Source: Rhizobium sp. CIAT894
GTDB taxonomy: Bacteria; Pseudomonadota; Alphaproteobacteria; Rhizobiales; Rhizobiaceae
DNA length: 64,000 nucleotides
NCBI RefSeq assembly: GCF_000172795.2
Contig: NZ_CP020951.1
Coordinates: 186,001 to 250,000, forward strand
Direction: 5' to 3'
The notes under the pieces were generated by a model. It made no database searches. It saw nothing but the letters and a program-made list of their open reading frames with translations, and had not been told where the DNA came from. This document shows, piece after piece, positions 26,573-37,230 of the stretch. The position numbers were made by a program, and so were the translations under genes. Position 1 is the stretch's first letter. Every line of letters starts with the position of its first letter.

Positions 26573-27280
26573 ATGGATAAGACAGTCGGGAGCACGGCCG
26601 AGGCCGTCTCCGAGATCGGTGACGGCGCGACCGTCATGATCGGTGGTTTCGGCGGCTCGGGTGCGCCGATCGAGCTGATTCATGCCTTGATCGACAAGGG
26701 TTCGAAGAACCTGACAGTGATCAACAACAATGCCGGCAACGGCCGCATCGGCATCGCCGCGATGATCGATGCCGGCCTGGTCCGAAAGATGATCTGCTCT
26801 TTTCCGCGGTCCTCGGATCCGCGCGCCTTCACCGATAAATATCTGGCCGGCGAAATCGAACTGGAACTGGTGCCGCAGGGCACGCTCGCCGAGCGCATCC
26901 GCGCCGGCGGCGCCGGCATTCCGGCCTTTTATACGCCGACCGGCTACGGCACCGAGCTGGCCGAGGGCAAGGTCATCGCCGAATTCGATGGCCGCCATTA
27001 TGTGCAGGAGCGTTGGCTAAAGGCCGATTTCGCGATCGTCAAAGCGCAGATCGGCGATATCAAGGGCAACCTCACCTACAACAAGGCCGGCCGCAACTTC
27101 AATCCGCTGATGTGCATGGCGGCGGACAAGACCATCGCTCAGGTCTCATCCATCGTGCCGGCCGGCGACATCGATCCCGAACATGTGGTCACCCCCGGCA
27201 TCTTCGTCGACCGCGTCGTCGCCGTTCCCAATCCCCAGCAGGAAGAAGAGCTCATCCGAGCCGGAGTAGCCTACATATGA
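26573..27280 (+). CDS. pcaI: 3-oxoadipate CoA-transferase subunit A
   Basis: The 235-residue alpha subunit of beta-ketoadipate:succinyl-CoA transferase, which activates 3-oxoadipate with CoA from succinyl-CoA in the penultimate step of protocatechuate/catechol breakdown. The glycine-rich loop GGFGGSGAP, NNAGNGRIG and the GYGTELAEGK segment are typical of class I CoA-transferase A chains. It overlaps pcaJ by 4 bp (ATGA), giving equal subunit synthesis. A 37-bp palindrome upstream is the probable control site. Confidence 0.94.
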   Translation: MDKTVGSTAEAVSEIGDGATVMIGGFGGSGAPIELIHALIDKGSKNLTVINNNAGNGRIGIAAMIDAGLVRKMICSFPRSSDPRAFTDKYLAGEIELELVPQGTLAERIRAGGAGIPAFYTPTGYGTELAEGKVIAEFDGRHYVQERWLKADFAIVKAQIGDIKGNLTYNKAGRNFNPLMCMAADKTIAQVSSIVPAGDIDPEHVVTPGIFVDRVVAVPNPQQEEELIRAGVAYI

Positions 27281-27966
27281 CCGTCAACACCCGTGAAGAC
27301 ATCAAGCTCACCAATGCGCAGATCGCCTGGCGCGCCGCGCAGGACATTGCCGACGGCGCCTATGTGAACCTCGGCATCGGCTTTCCCGAAATGGTCGCCC
27401 GCTATCAGCCGCCCGGCCGTCAGGCGATCTTCCACACGGAAAACGGCATTCTCAATTTCGGCGAGCCGCCGGCTGCCGGCGAAGAGGACTGGGACCTGAT
27501 CAATGCCGGCAAGAAGGCGGTGACGCTGAAGCCTGGGGCGGCCTTCTTCCACCATGCCGACAGCTTCGCCATGGTGCGCGGCGGCCATCTCGATGTCGCG
27601 ATCCTCGGCGCCTATCAGGTCGCCCAGAGCGGCGATCTCGCCAACTGGCGGGTCGGCAGCAAGGGCGTGCCGGCTGTCGGCGGCGCCATGGATCTGGTGC
27701 ACGGCGCCAAGCAGGTCTGCGTCATCACCGAGCATGTCACCAAGACAGGCGAGCCGAAGCTGGTGGAGAAATGCACTTTCCCGCTGACCGGTGTCGCCTG
27801 TATCACCCGCATCTATACCAGCCATGCCGTCATCGACATCGTCGACGGGCGCTTCGTTCTGCGCGAGAAGCTGGCTGCGATGTCGCTGGAGGAATTGCAG
27901 GCCATGACCGGCGCGGCCCTCCATGTCGAGGGGCCGGTTGCCGACCTCGTCGTCCCGAAACTCTAA
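27277..27966 (+). CDS. pcaJ: 3-oxoadipate CoA-transferase subunit B
   Basis: The 229-residue beta subunit, started at the ATG overlapping the pcaI stop; a longer in-frame reading from 27013 is antisense-free but lies inside pcaI and is rejected. The catalytic glutamate lies in TENGILNFG, the class I CoA-transferase active-site motif, which forms the glutamyl-CoA thioester. NLGIGFPEMV is the conserved N-terminal strand-turn. It forms a heterotetramer with PcaI and is followed 10 bp later by pcaF. Confidence 0.94.
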   Translation: MTVNTREDIKLTNAQIAWRAAQDIADGAYVNLGIGFPEMVARYQPPGRQAIFHTENGILNFGEPPAAGEEDWDLINAGKKAVTLKPGAAFFHHADSFAMVRGGHLDVAILGAYQVAQSGDLANWRVGSKGVPAVGGAMDLVHGAKQVCVITEHVTKTGEPKLVEKCTFPLTGVACITRIYTSHAVIDIVDGRFVLREKLAAMSLEELQAMTGAALHVEGPVADLVVPKL

Positions 27967-27976
27967 AGGAAAAGCC

Positions 27977-29182
<1,206 letters not shown>

Positions 29183-29222
29183 GAGCGTTGCACCCGGTGC
29201 CCGGCTTCTGTAGAAATCGGGC

Positions 29223-29705
29223 ATGTTGATCCGACCCGCAGACCATGACGACCGAAACGCCATCTGGAGGATCATCGCCCCAACGATCCGCGCCGGTGAG
29301 ACCTATGCGCTCGACCGCGATCTCTCGCAAGCCGATGCGCTTGCCTACTGGATGGGGCCGGATCGCGAGACCTTCGTCGCCGAAGACGATGGCGTCATCC
29401 TCGGCACCTATTACATCAAGGCCAATCAGGCCGGCGGCGGGCGGCATGTCTGCAATTGCGGCTACATGACCGATGCTGCTGCGGCCGGCCGCGGCGTTGC
29501 CCGCCGAATGCACGAACATTCGCTGGAGCATGCCCGCTTGCGAGGCTTTCGGGCGATGCAGTTCAACTTCGTCGTCAGCAGCAACCGGCGCGCGGTCGCG
29601 CTCTGGCAATCCCTCGGCTTCGAAATTGTCGGACGCCTTCCCGGCGTCTTCCTCCATCCCAGCGAGGGTTATGTCGACGCATTGGTGATGTTCAGGGCTC
29701 TCTAA
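29223..29705 (+). CDS. GNAT-family N-acetyltransferase
   Basis: A 160-residue GNAT protein with a recognisable acetyl-CoA site (AAAGRGVARRMHEH near residues 89-102) and the family C-terminal GFEIVGRLPG strand. The region MQFNFVVSSNRRAVALW is typical of small GNATs acting on amino groups of metabolites. The substrate is unknown. It starts 40 bp after pcaF and is followed by a repeat-rich gap, so it may share the pca transcript without belonging to the pathway. Confidence 0.83.
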   Translation: MLIRPADHDDRNAIWRIIAPTIRAGETYALDRDLSQADALAYWMGPDRETFVAEDDGVILGTYYIKANQAGGGRHVCNCGYMTDAAAAGRGVARRMHEHSLEHARLRGFRAMQFNFVVSSNRRAVALWQSLGFEIVGRLPGVFLHPSEGYVDALVMFRAL

Positions 29706-29706
29706 A

Positions 29707-29776
29707 GCATGTCGCGCAAAAGTGTGCAGCGGTTTTGCCAGGCAAAGCGCGAAGCGCTTTTGCCGCAACGACATGC
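29707..29776. repeat. Palindromic interspersed element, first half
   Basis: Outer arms GCATGTCG (29707-29714) and CGACATGC (29769-29776) enclose an inner near-hairpin, GCAAAGCGC-gaa-GCGCTTTTGC. It follows the GNAT stop immediately. This is the kind of short palindromic unit scattered between rhizobial genes and probably folds in RNA. Confidence 0.6.
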
Positions 29777-29778
29777 GT

Positions 29779-29833
29779 AAAACAAAGACCTAAAGCGCGA
29801 CGAGCGAATCTGAAAGATCGCGACGCGCTTTAG
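29779..29833. repeat. 55-bp interspersed repeat, copy 1
   Basis: It shares 47 of 55 positions with 61140-61194 by direct alignment. Within it CTAAAGCGCG (29790-29799) pairs with CGCGCTTTAG (29824-29833). Conservation of both ends and the palindrome shows a dispersed element, not chance similarity. Confidence 0.8.
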
Positions 29834-29967
29834 ACTGTACAGCGAAAAATGATGTGAGCATGCTGTCGAAATCGCAGCGGTCCGAACGTCTTTAGGTGGC
29901 GAGGCGTGGAGTGCGGCGGGGAGCCGCAGGCGTCGCGATCACTCTGTCGGCATGGAGGTATGAAGCC

Positions 29968-31182
29968 ATGAGTGTTTCCTATCGTTGGGTCATCGTCGCT
30001 GCGGGCGCCTTGATGACGTGCGTTGCGCTCGGCGCGATGTTCTCGCTGGCGATTTTTCAGGAGCCGATTGCCACCGCCACCGGCTGGTCGCATGTCGGCA
30101 TCGCCAGCGCGATGACGCTGAATTTCATCGTCATGGGTTTCGGCGGCTTCCTCTGGGGTGCGGCCAGCGACCGCTTCGGCCCGCGCATCGTCGTGCTGAT
30201 CGGCTCCGTGCTGCTCGGGCTGGCACTGGTGCTCGCAAGCCGGGCCGAGACGCTCAGGCAGTTCCAGCTGACCTACGGCATCCTCGTCGGCTTGGCCGCC
30301 AGCACCTTCTTCGCGCCGATGATTGCCGTAACGACCGCCTGGTTCGACGAAAACCGCGGCCTTGCGGTGTCGCTCGTCTCCGCCGGCATGGGTGTGGCGC
30401 CGATGACGATCTCGCCCTTCGCACGCTGGCTGATCTCGGCCTATGAGTGGCGGCCGGCCATGCTGATGATCGGCATTGCTACCTGGCTGCTGCTCGTGCC
30501 GGCCGTTCTGCTGGTCAGGCGTCCGCCCGCCGCGGCCGCGGAAACCGGAACCGGCTTTGCAGTCGACGGTGCCCGGCCGCAGCTGTCGAAAGTCTTTCGA
30601 TCGCCGCAATTCATCGTGCTGGGCCTGACCTTCTTTGCCTGTTGCGCGGCGCATTCCGGGCCGATCTTCCACATGGTGAACTATGCGACGATCTGCGGCG
30701 TCGCCCCGATGGCGGCCGTCAGCATCTACAGCGTCGAGGGGCTGGCGGGCCTCGGCGGCCGTCTGCTCTATGGCAGCCTTGCCGACAGGATCGGCGTGAA
30801 GCCGGTGCTGGTCGCCGGCCTGCTGGTGCAGGCGGGCGCACTCGCGACCTATCTCTTCGTCAGCCAACTCGGCGAATTCTATGCGCTCGCCATCGTCTTC
30901 GGCAGCGCCTATGGCGGCGTGATGCCGCTCTATGCGGTGCTGGCGCGGGAATATTTCGGGCCGCGCATCATCGGCACGGTCTTCGGCGCGGCGACGATGC
31001 TGTCGAGCATCGGCATGGCCTTCGGACCGCTGATCGGCGGCTGGATCTTCGATAGGTTCGCCAATTATTCCTGGCTGTTCATCGGCTCGGCGATGGTCGG
31101 GCTCGGGGCCGCGGCGATCGCGCTGGCCTTTCCGCCGCTGGCTCGCCAGAAGCCGCAGCCTGCTTTCGGCGTGTCTTCGTGA
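29968..31182 (+). CDS. MFS transporter (oxalate/formate antiporter-like)
   Basis: A 404-residue, 12-helix major facilitator, started at 29968 with GGAGG upstream; an ATG at 29896 lacks a ribosome site. The first-half loop motif GAASDRFGPRIV after helix 2 and the equivalent GSLADRIGVKPV in the second half are clear. The overall pattern (GPIFHMVNYAT, IIGTVFGAATM) is that of the monocarboxylate/OFA-like group. It sits in the inner membrane. The substrate is unknown. Its position after the pca locus makes an aromatic or dicarboxylic acid possible, but repeats separate them. Confidence 0.83.
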   Translation: MSVSYRWVIVAAGALMTCVALGAMFSLAIFQEPIATATGWSHVGIASAMTLNFIVMGFGGFLWGAASDRFGPRIVVLIGSVLLGLALVLASRAETLRQFQLTYGILVGLAASTFFAPMIAVTTAWFDENRGLAVSLVSAGMGVAPMTISPFARWLISAYEWRPAMLMIGIATWLLLVPAVLLVRRPPAAAAETGTGFAVDGARPQLSKVFRSPQFIVLGLTFFACCAAHSGPIFHMVNYATICGVAPMAAVSIYSVEGLAGLGGRLLYGSLADRIGVKPVLVAGLLVQAGALATYLFVSQLGEFYALAIVFGSAYGGVMPLYAVLAREYFGPRIIGTVFGAATMLSSIGMAFGPLIGGWIFDRFANYSWLFIGSAMVGLGAAAIALAFPPLARQKPQPAFGVSS

Positions 31183-31220
31183 TGAGGCTCCCCTTCGATC
31201 GAGGAGGCATGCGAAGGAAA

Positions 31221-31260
31221 ACCCCTCCCCAACCCCTCCCCACAAGGGGGAGGGGCTAAG
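31221..31260 (+). repeat. Pyrimidine/purine palindromic repeat, copy A
   Basis: Contains CCCCTCCCC twice and the hairpin CCCCTCCCC-acaag-GGGGAGGGG. Nearly the same sequence occurs on the opposite strand at 31357-31400. Confidence 0.75.
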
Positions 31261-31356
31261 ATGCCGCACCGCTTCACATAGACTCTATCGTATCAATCCG
31301 TCGAACGGTAACAGCCAGCAAGACCTCTGCTTTTGGTCGCCGCCGGACACCACAGC

Positions 31357-31400
31357 TTAGTCCCTCCCCCTTGTGGGGAGGGGTTGGGGAGGGGTCTTTT
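31357..31400 (-). repeat. Pyrimidine/purine palindromic repeat, copy B (inverted)
   Basis: The reverse complement of copy A with one or two changes, about 100 bp downstream. The pair lies in the 357-bp gap 31183-31539 between the MFS and SDR genes, which holds no other visible feature. The two copies could form one long stem in RNA. Confidence 0.75.
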
Positions 31401-31539
31401 GTTGTCCGACGGCCAGCCACGGCATTTCCCCCAATTCAATTCTCGCCTTTTCGTGCATTGCCCTTCGCCGATTTCGGCTGATAGACTTCCCCTGTCTGTT
31501 TCATCACCTATGTCCGTGATTTTGGAGGCTATCTCAGCC

Positions 31540-32334
31540 ATGGCAGAACTTGCGCAATTGCTTGCATCCATCAAACTTCCGGATCTCTCAGGCAAGGCGG
31601 TGCTGATCACCGGCGCCTCGACCGGGATCGGGGCGGCGCTTGCCCGCGCCTTTGCGGCGCAGGGGGCAAAGGTCGGCGTGCATTACAATGCCAGCCGCGA
31701 GCCGGCGGAGGCGCTCGCCGAGGAGATCCGGGCGGCCGGCGGCACCGTGCATCTGATCCAGGGCGACGTCTCGAGGGAAGGGGAGACCGAGCGGGTCGTC
31801 GAGGAGACGGCCAAGACCTTCGGCCATCTCGACGGCCTCATCAACAATGCCGGCGGCATGCTGGGGCGCAAGCCGACTTCGGAATATACCGATGCGCATT
31901 ATGCCGCTGTCATGGACCTCAATGCCCGCTCGGTGCTGGCGGCAACGCGCGCAGCCCACCCCTGGCTGAAGAAGCAGGGCGGTTTCATCATCAACACCAC
32001 CTCGATTGCCGCCCGCAACGGCGGCGGCAACGGCGCGATCCTTTATGCGGCGTCCAAGGGCTTCGTCTCGACGATCACCCGCGGCCATGCCAAGGAATTC
32101 GTCGGCGACAGGATCCGCGTCAATGCGGTGGCGCCCGGGGTCATCGCCACGCCCTTCCACGAGCGTTATACCAATGACGAGCAGATGGAACTGCAGCGCA
32201 AGTCGATCCCGATGGGCTTCGTCGGCACCTCCGAGGATTGCGTCGGCGCCTATCTCTTCCTCGCCTCGCCGACCTTGTCGGGTTACATCACCGGCCAGAT
32301 CATCGAGGTCAATGGCGGCCAACTGATGCCGTAG
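31540..32334 (+). CDS. SDR-family oxidoreductase
   Basis: A 264-residue classical short-chain dehydrogenase. The dinucleotide site is TGASTGIGAA near residues 25-34, then INNAGG (NNAG motif), the catalytic Ser in NTTSIA and YAASK for the Tyr-Lys pair, and a C-terminal GQIIEVNGGQ. It most resembles 3-oxoacyl-ACP or sugar-alcohol dehydrogenases and uses NAD(P)H. The substrate is unknown. I chose the ATG at 31540 with GGAGG 11 bp upstream; further in-frame ATGs upstream run into the repeat region. Confidence 0.82.
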   Translation: MAELAQLLASIKLPDLSGKAVLITGASTGIGAALARAFAAQGAKVGVHYNASREPAEALAEEIRAAGGTVHLIQGDVSREGETERVVEETAKTFGHLDGLINNAGGMLGRKPTSEYTDAHYAAVMDLNARSVLAATRAAHPWLKKQGGFIINTTSIAARNGGGNGAILYAASKGFVSTITRGHAKEFVGDRIRVNAVAPGVIATPFHERYTNDEQMELQRKSIPMGFVGTSEDCVGAYLFLASPTLSGYITGQIIEVNGGQLMP

Positions 32335-32436
32335 CGGCTGCCCCGGCGAGCCGCATCGTTCGCTTTTCCCGTCAAGGACGGAACTTTCGAACCGCCGTAA
32401 CGTTTCCTGCTTGGCCACATCACCAAGCGGGGCATC

Positions 32437-34593
32437 ATGAGCTTTTCATTTTCGGAACTCGACTTCCTCAAGCCGGAGCTGGGGGCGGAGTATACGGGTT
32501 CCGGGACGCATTTCGCTGTGTTCTCGGCGCATGCGGAACAGATAGAGCTCTGCCTCTTCTCACCCGACGGAAAAAACGAAATCGCCAGGCTGCCGCTGCC
32601 GAAGCGCGAGGGTGACATCTGGTCGGGCTATATCGCCGGCGTCGGACCGGGCACCGTTTACGGTTATCGCGCCCATGGGCCTTACGACCCCAACGCCGGC
32701 CATCGCTTCAACGCAAACAAGCTTCTGCTCGATCCCTATGCCAAACAGGTGACGGGGGCGCTGCAGTGGGACGACGCGCTGTTCGGTTATCGGATCGGCG
32801 AGGACGACCTTTCCTTTGACGACCGCGACAGCGCGCCTTTCACGGTCAAGGGCGTGGTGCAGGATCCGGACTTCGACTGGGCGGGTGAAGAGGCGATCCG
32901 CCGCCCCTGGCCCGACACCATCATCTATGAGGCGCATGTACGCGGCCTGACGATGACGCATCCGAAGGTGCCCGACCGGCTGCGCGGCACCTTTCTCGGC
33001 ATGTGCAGCGATCCGATCATCGATCATCTCGTCAAGCTCGGCATCTCGGCGATCGAGCTTCTGCCGATCCAGTATTTCCTCGACGATCGTTATCTTCTGG
33101 AAAAGAACCTGACGAACTACTGGGGCTACCAGACGCTCGGTTTCTTCGCGCCGCAATCGCGCTACATGTCGAGCGACAAGATCACTGAGATCAAGACCAT
33201 GGTGCGGAAGTTCCATGCCGCCGGCATCGAGGTCTTCATGGACGTGGTCTATAACCACACGGCCGAGGGCAGCGAGAAGGGGCCGACGCTCTCCTTCCGC
33301 GGGCTCGACAATGCGAGCTATTACATCCTCTCGCCCGACGATCCCCGCCACACCTTCGATACGACGGGCACCGGCAATACGCTGAATGTCGCCAACCCGA
33401 TGGTGATGCGCATGGTGCTCGACAGCCTGCGCTACTGGGTGGGCGTCATGCATATCGACGGCTTCCGCTTCGATCTCGCCAGCACGCTCGGGCGGCAGGA
33501 TCTGGAGTTCGACCGTCAGGGCCTGTTCTTCGGGGCGATCCGCCAGGATCCGATCCTTGCAGGCGTCAAGCTGATCGCCGAACCATGGGATATCGGCGAG
33601 GGCGGTTATCAGGTCGGCGGCTTCCCGTACCCCTTCCGCGAATGGAACGACAAGTTCCGCGACGATGTGCGCCGTTTCTGGAAGGGTGATGGCGGCATGG
33701 TGTCGGAGGTGGCCGCCCGCGTCACCGGCTCGGCGCCGCAGTTCAACCATTCAGACCGGGGCGCGACGTCCTCGATCAATCTTCTGTCGGCCCATGACGG
33801 TTTCACGCTGACGGATACGGTTTCTTTCGACGGCAAGCACAACGAGGCGAACGGCGAGGACAACAGGGACGGCCATTCGGACAATCATTCCGACAATATG
33901 GGCGCCGAGGGCGCCACCGACGATGCCGGTATCAATGCGGCCCGCGCCCGGCGGCGGCGCAACATGATGGCGACGCTGATGCTGTCCCAGGGCGTGCCGA
34001 TGATCCTGGCCGGCGACGAGCTCGGCAACAGCCAGGGCGGCAACAACAATGCCTATTGCCAGGACAATGAAATCGGCTGGACGAGTTGGGATGGGCTCGA
34101 CGATCCCTTCCTCGATTTCTGCCGGCAGGCCGTCGCCTTCCGCAAGGCTCATCCGGTCCTCAGGCAGGAGCGGTTCCTGACCGGCGAGACCAGCGAGGAC
34201 GGGCGCATCGAGATCGCCTGGTACAAGCCCGATGGCAGCTTCATGGATGACGGTGCCTGGAACGACGACGGATTACAGGTGCTCGGCGTCTATATCTCGA
34301 AAAGCGCGCAGGCGCCGGATACCGAAACGATGGACGATCTCTTCCTTGTCTTCAACGCCGGTGGCGATTGCGAGGTCCACCTGCCCGAGGTGAACGGGCT
34401 GACGCAATGGTCGCGGGTTTTCGACACAGGGGCGGAGACCGGCGCCTTCGAGGTGTACGACCAAGACAATCCCGTCATCGTCTATACCCAGAGCGCGGCC
34501 GTCTTTGCGCCGACAGGGCAGACCCAGCCGCCGGAGGGCGCGACCAAGGCCCAGCGCCGCCGCTGGTTCCAGTTCGGCCGCCGCAACAAATAG
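32437..34593 (+). CDS. glgX: Glycogen debranching enzyme GlgX
   Basis: A 718-residue GH13 isoamylase-type enzyme that hydrolyses alpha-1,6 branch points of glycogen trimmed by phosphorylase. An N-terminal CBM48-like sandwich ([16 protein letters not shown]) is followed by the barrel with [10 protein letters not shown], nucleophile D346 in [10 protein letters not shown], acid/base E382 in [10 protein letters not shown], and the LSAHDGFT region. Length and order are standard. It is usually encoded with other glg genes, but here it stands alone, before a topoisomerase gene 15 bp downstream. Confidence 0.93.
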   Translation: MSFSFSELDFLKPELGAEYTGSGTHFAVFSAHAEQIELCLFSPDGKNEIARLPLPKREGDIWSGYIAGVGPGTVYGYRAHGPYDPNAGHRFNANKLLLDPYAKQVTGALQWDDALFGYRIGEDDLSFDDRDSAPFTVKGVVQDPDFDWAGEEAIRRPWPDTIIYEAHVRGLTMTHPKVPDRLRGTFLGMCSDPIIDHLVKLGISAIELLPIQYFLDDRYLLEKNLTNYWGYQTLGFFAPQSRYMSSDKITEIKTMVRKFHAAGIEVFMDVVYNHTAEGSEKGPTLSFRGLDNASYYILSPDDPRHTFDTTGTGNTLNVANPMVMRMVLDSLRYWVGVMHIDGFRFDLASTLGRQDLEFDRQGLFFGAIRQDPILAGVKLIAEPWDIGEGGYQVGGFPYPFREWNDKFRDDVRRFWKGDGGMVSEVAARVTGSAPQFNHSDRGATSSINLLSAHDGFTLTDTVSFDGKHNEANGEDNRDGHSDNHSDNMGAEGATDDAGINAARARRRRNMMATLMLSQGVPMILAGDELGNSQGGNNNAYCQDNEIGWTSWDGLDDPFLDFCRQAVAFRKAHPVLRQERFLTGETSEDGRIEIAWYKPDGSFMDDGAWNDDGLQVLGVYISKSAQAPDTETMDDLFLVFNAGGDCEVHLPEVNGLTQWSRVFDTGAETGAFEVYDQDNPVIVYTQSAAVFAPTGQTQPPEGATKAQRRRWFQFGRRNK

Positions 34594-34608
34594 CAGGTCG
34601 ATCAGAGC

Positions 34609-35616
34609 ATGAATGCCGAAGCCATCACCGAACTTGGCCTTGTCTATGTCAGCGATACCGAACCGGGCATCCGCAGGCGAAGGAAGGGCAAGGGTTTCAG
34701 CTACGTGATGCCGGACGGCCGGACGCTGGCCGATGAATTGCAGCGGGCGCGCATCGGCGCGCTCGGCCTGCCGCCGGCCTATGAGAATGTCTGGATCTGC
34801 CTCTATGAAAACGGTCACCTGCAGGCGACGGGCTATGATGCGCGCGGGCGCAAGCAATACCGCTACCACAAGGAATGGCAATCCTTCCGCAGCGCCGGAA
34901 AATTCCACCAGCTGATCGAATTCGGCCGGGCATTGCCGAGGATACGCCGCACCGTGCTGCGCCATCTCGATACCGGCGCGGAGGATGTCAACGGTGTGCT
35001 GGCGGCTTTGACGACGCTGCTCGACGAAGCGCATTTGCGCGTCGGCAACCAGGCCTATGTGCGGGAGAACGGCACCTATGGCGCAACGACGCTGCTCAAG
35101 CGGCACCTGAAGATCGTCGACGGACAGATCGAGCTGAAATTCCGCGCCAAGGGCGGCAAGCGCGTCCAGCGCAGCCTCAAGCATCCGAGGCTGCAGAAGA
35201 TCCTGGAGGAAATTGCCGACCTGCCCGGCCGCCAGCTCTTCGTCTGGAAGGATGAAAGCGGAGTACTGAAACCGATCGATTCCGGCCGGCTGAACGCCTA
35301 TCTGGCCGAGATATCGGAGATTCCCATTTCGGCGAAGACGTTCCGCACATGGGCGGGATCGCTCGCGGCGTTCGGCGCGGCGCGCGAGACGATCATGAAC
35401 GGCGGCCGGCCGACGGTGAAGGAAATGTCGGAGGCGGCGGCCGAGACCTTGCACAACACGCCGGCGATTTCGCGCTCAAGCTATATCCATCCGGCGATCA
35501 TTGCGCTCGCCGGCAACGATCATCCGCTGATCGACAGCGGCACCGAACCGCTGCGGGGCTTGCGGGCCGAGGAAAACAGGCTACTTGATTTCCTGACACG
35601 CGAGATCGAGGAATGA
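34609..35616 (+). CDS. Poxvirus-type DNA topoisomerase IB
   Basis: A 335-residue type IB topoisomerase of the poxvirus/bacterial group, which relaxes supercoils by nicking one strand through a 3'-phosphotyrosine. The catalytic tyrosine is Y292 in SRSSYIHP, with the Arg/Lys/Arg/His active-site set in the preceding domain (RVGNQAYVRENGTYGATTL, KTFRTWAGS). It overlaps the LigD-type polymerase gene by 4 bp, so the two proteins are made together. Its role in bacteria is unclear; the pairing suggests repair or recombination. Confidence 0.9.
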   Translation: MNAEAITELGLVYVSDTEPGIRRRRKGKGFSYVMPDGRTLADELQRARIGALGLPPAYENVWICLYENGHLQATGYDARGRKQYRYHKEWQSFRSAGKFHQLIEFGRALPRIRRTVLRHLDTGAEDVNGVLAALTTLLDEAHLRVGNQAYVRENGTYGATTLLKRHLKIVDGQIELKFRAKGGKRVQRSLKHPRLQKILEEIADLPGRQLFVWKDESGVLKPIDSGRLNAYLAEISEIPISAKTFRTWAGSLAAFGAARETIMNGGRPTVKEMSEAAAETLHNTPAISRSSYIHPAIIALAGNDHPLIDSGTEPLRGLRAEENRLLDFLTREIEE

Positions 35617-36491
35617 GCCCGGGTAATCTGCCGAAATCAGACGTATCGTTGACCCATCCCGACCGGCTCTATTGGCCGGACGAGGGCGTGACCAAACAGG
35701 CGCTCGCGGATTATTATGCTGCGGTCTGGCGCTTCATGGCACCCTATGTCGTCAACCGGCCTTTGGCGCTGCTGCGCCTGCCGGACGGAATAAAAGGCCA
35801 TCAGCGGTTTTTCCAGAAACACGCCTGGAAGGGCATGAATCCCCACATCGAGGAGGTCGCCGACCCGCAGGATGCCGATGGCGAAAAGCTGCTTGATATC
35901 GTGGATTTCAACGGCGTCGCGGCGCTGGTGCAATCGGCTGTGCTCGAGATCCATCCCTGGGGCACGACAATCGATCATTGGGAAAGACCTGACATGATCA
36001 CCATGGATCTCGATCCCGGCGAAGACGTGGCCTGGGATGCGGTGATCGCGGCCGCACTTGACGTGAAGGCGCGGCTGGAAGCCCGCGGCCTTGCCGCCTT
36101 CGTCAAGACGTCGGGCGGCAAGGGGCTGCATGTGGTGACGCCGCTTGCGCCGAAGGCCGGCTGGACCGAGGTGAAGGATTTCGCCCATTCGCTTGCCGAG
36201 GGCATGTCGGCCGATATGCCGGACAAATATCTCTCAACCGCGACGAAGGCCAAACGCGGCGGCCATATCTATATCGACTATCTCCGCAACGGCCGCGGCA
36301 ATACGGCGGTCGCGGCCTATTCGACGCGGGCGCGACCGGGTGCTCCGGTTTCGATGCCGCTCGGTTGGCAGGAGTTGAACGAGCTGCCCGGTCCGGCCGC
36401 TTTCACGCTCGCCAATGTGCCGCAGCAACTGGAAACCCGGCCGAAGGACCCATGGGGCGATTTCTTCGATGCGGCCGTGCCACTGGAATGA
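35613..36491 (+). CDS. Stand-alone LigD-type polymerase/primase domain
   Basis: A 292-residue archaeo-eukaryotic primase-like polymerase of the LigD PolDom family. The metal-binding aspartates are D132 and D134 in MDLDPGED, and the FVKTSGGKGLHVV strand contains the conserved nucleotide site. In full LigD this domain adds nucleotides at broken ends before ligation in non-homologous end joining. Here no ligase or phosphoesterase domain is fused and no Ku gene is in the window. It may fill gaps for a ligase encoded elsewhere. Starts at the ATG overlapping the topoisomerase stop. Confidence 0.9.
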   Translation: MSPGNLPKSDVSLTHPDRLYWPDEGVTKQALADYYAAVWRFMAPYVVNRPLALLRLPDGIKGHQRFFQKHAWKGMNPHIEEVADPQDADGEKLLDIVDFNGVAALVQSAVLEIHPWGTTIDHWERPDMITMDLDPGEDVAWDAVIAAALDVKARLEARGLAAFVKTSGGKGLHVVTPLAPKAGWTEVKDFAHSLAEGMSADMPDKYLSTATKAKRGGHIYIDYLRNGRGNTAVAAYSTRARPGAPVSMPLGWQELNELPGPAAFTLANVPQQLETRPKDPWGDFFDAAVPLE

Positions 36492-36498
36492 GATCACT

Positions 36499-37224
36499 TC
36501 ATCCGGCGCTATCGAGTTCGGGATAATGCCGGAAAATTCCTTCCTCGTTGAAGGCAAGGCGGCGACGGGAGGCGAGATAGCGGGCAATGTTCGGGCGCTC
36601 CGCGACCTTGTCGCGCAATGCGAGCAGAGCGGGGTATTCCGCCTTGCGGCTGGCCATGGCGTTAGGAAAGGCATAGCTCAGGCCCTCGATCACCTGGAAG
36701 ACCGACAGGTCGACATAGGTGAGCGCGTTGCCGACCATGTGGTTGGGGCCGTTCGGGTTCTGCCGCAGCACACGCTCGAAATAGCCGAGGAATTTCGGAA
36801 TGCGTTCGCGGATGAAGGCGGCCGAGCGGGCTTTGGCTTCCTGTTTCTGGTCTTCGTAATAGAGCGCCACATCGATCGGGTGATGGGTGTCGTGCACCTC
36901 GGCGACAAAATCGGTGATGGTCAGCTGCAGGCCGTTGGCGACATGGCGAAGGCCTTCATTATCAGGCGCAAGGCGGAGCTTCGGGCCGAGATAAAACAGG
37001 ATGTTGGCGACATGTGGGATGATGAGGTCGCCATCCCTGAGGAAGGGCGGCGCGAAGGGAATGTGCGGTTCGCTTTCGCTTTCCATGATCTTAAACATGG
37101 CGCCGGTGCCGCGCCCGGGTTCACGGGTGATGTCGATATAGTCGGCGCCGGCTTCCTCCAGCGCCAACCGGACGAACTCGCCCCGACCCTGGATGCCGTC
37201 CCAATAATAAAGCTCGTATGGCAT
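36499..37224 (-). CDS. Glutathione S-transferase
   Basis: A 241-residue cytosolic GST-fold protein: an N-terminal thioredoxin-like domain starting YELYYWDGIQGRGEFVRLAL, whose YYW/QGRGE pattern matches the sigma/alpha-like or GstA-type active site, and a helical C-terminal domain (LTYVDLSVFQVIEGL). It conjugates glutathione to electrophiles or reduces peroxides. It is convergent with the LigD-type gene (7 bp apart) and 6 bp upstream of... the DUF3175 gene lies just beyond its start on the same strand. Confidence 0.85.
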   Translation of the reverse strand: MPYELYYWDGIQGRGEFVRLALEEAGADYIDITREPGRGTGAMFKIMESESEPHIPFAPPFLRDGDLIIPHVANILFYLGPKLRLAPDNEGLRHVANGLQLTITDFVAEVHDTHHPIDVALYYEDQKQEAKARSAAFIRERIPKFLGYFERVLRQNPNGPNHMVGNALTYVDLSVFQVIEGLSYAFPNAMASRKAEYPALLALRDKVAERPNIARYLASRRRLAFNEEGIFRHYPELDSAG

Positions 37225-37230
37225 ATCCGC

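Noticed and set aside
27013..27966. Longer reading of pcaJ from 27013
   Set aside because: The extra 88 codons lie inside pcaI in another frame. The ATG at 27277 overlapping the pcaI stop matches the family start.
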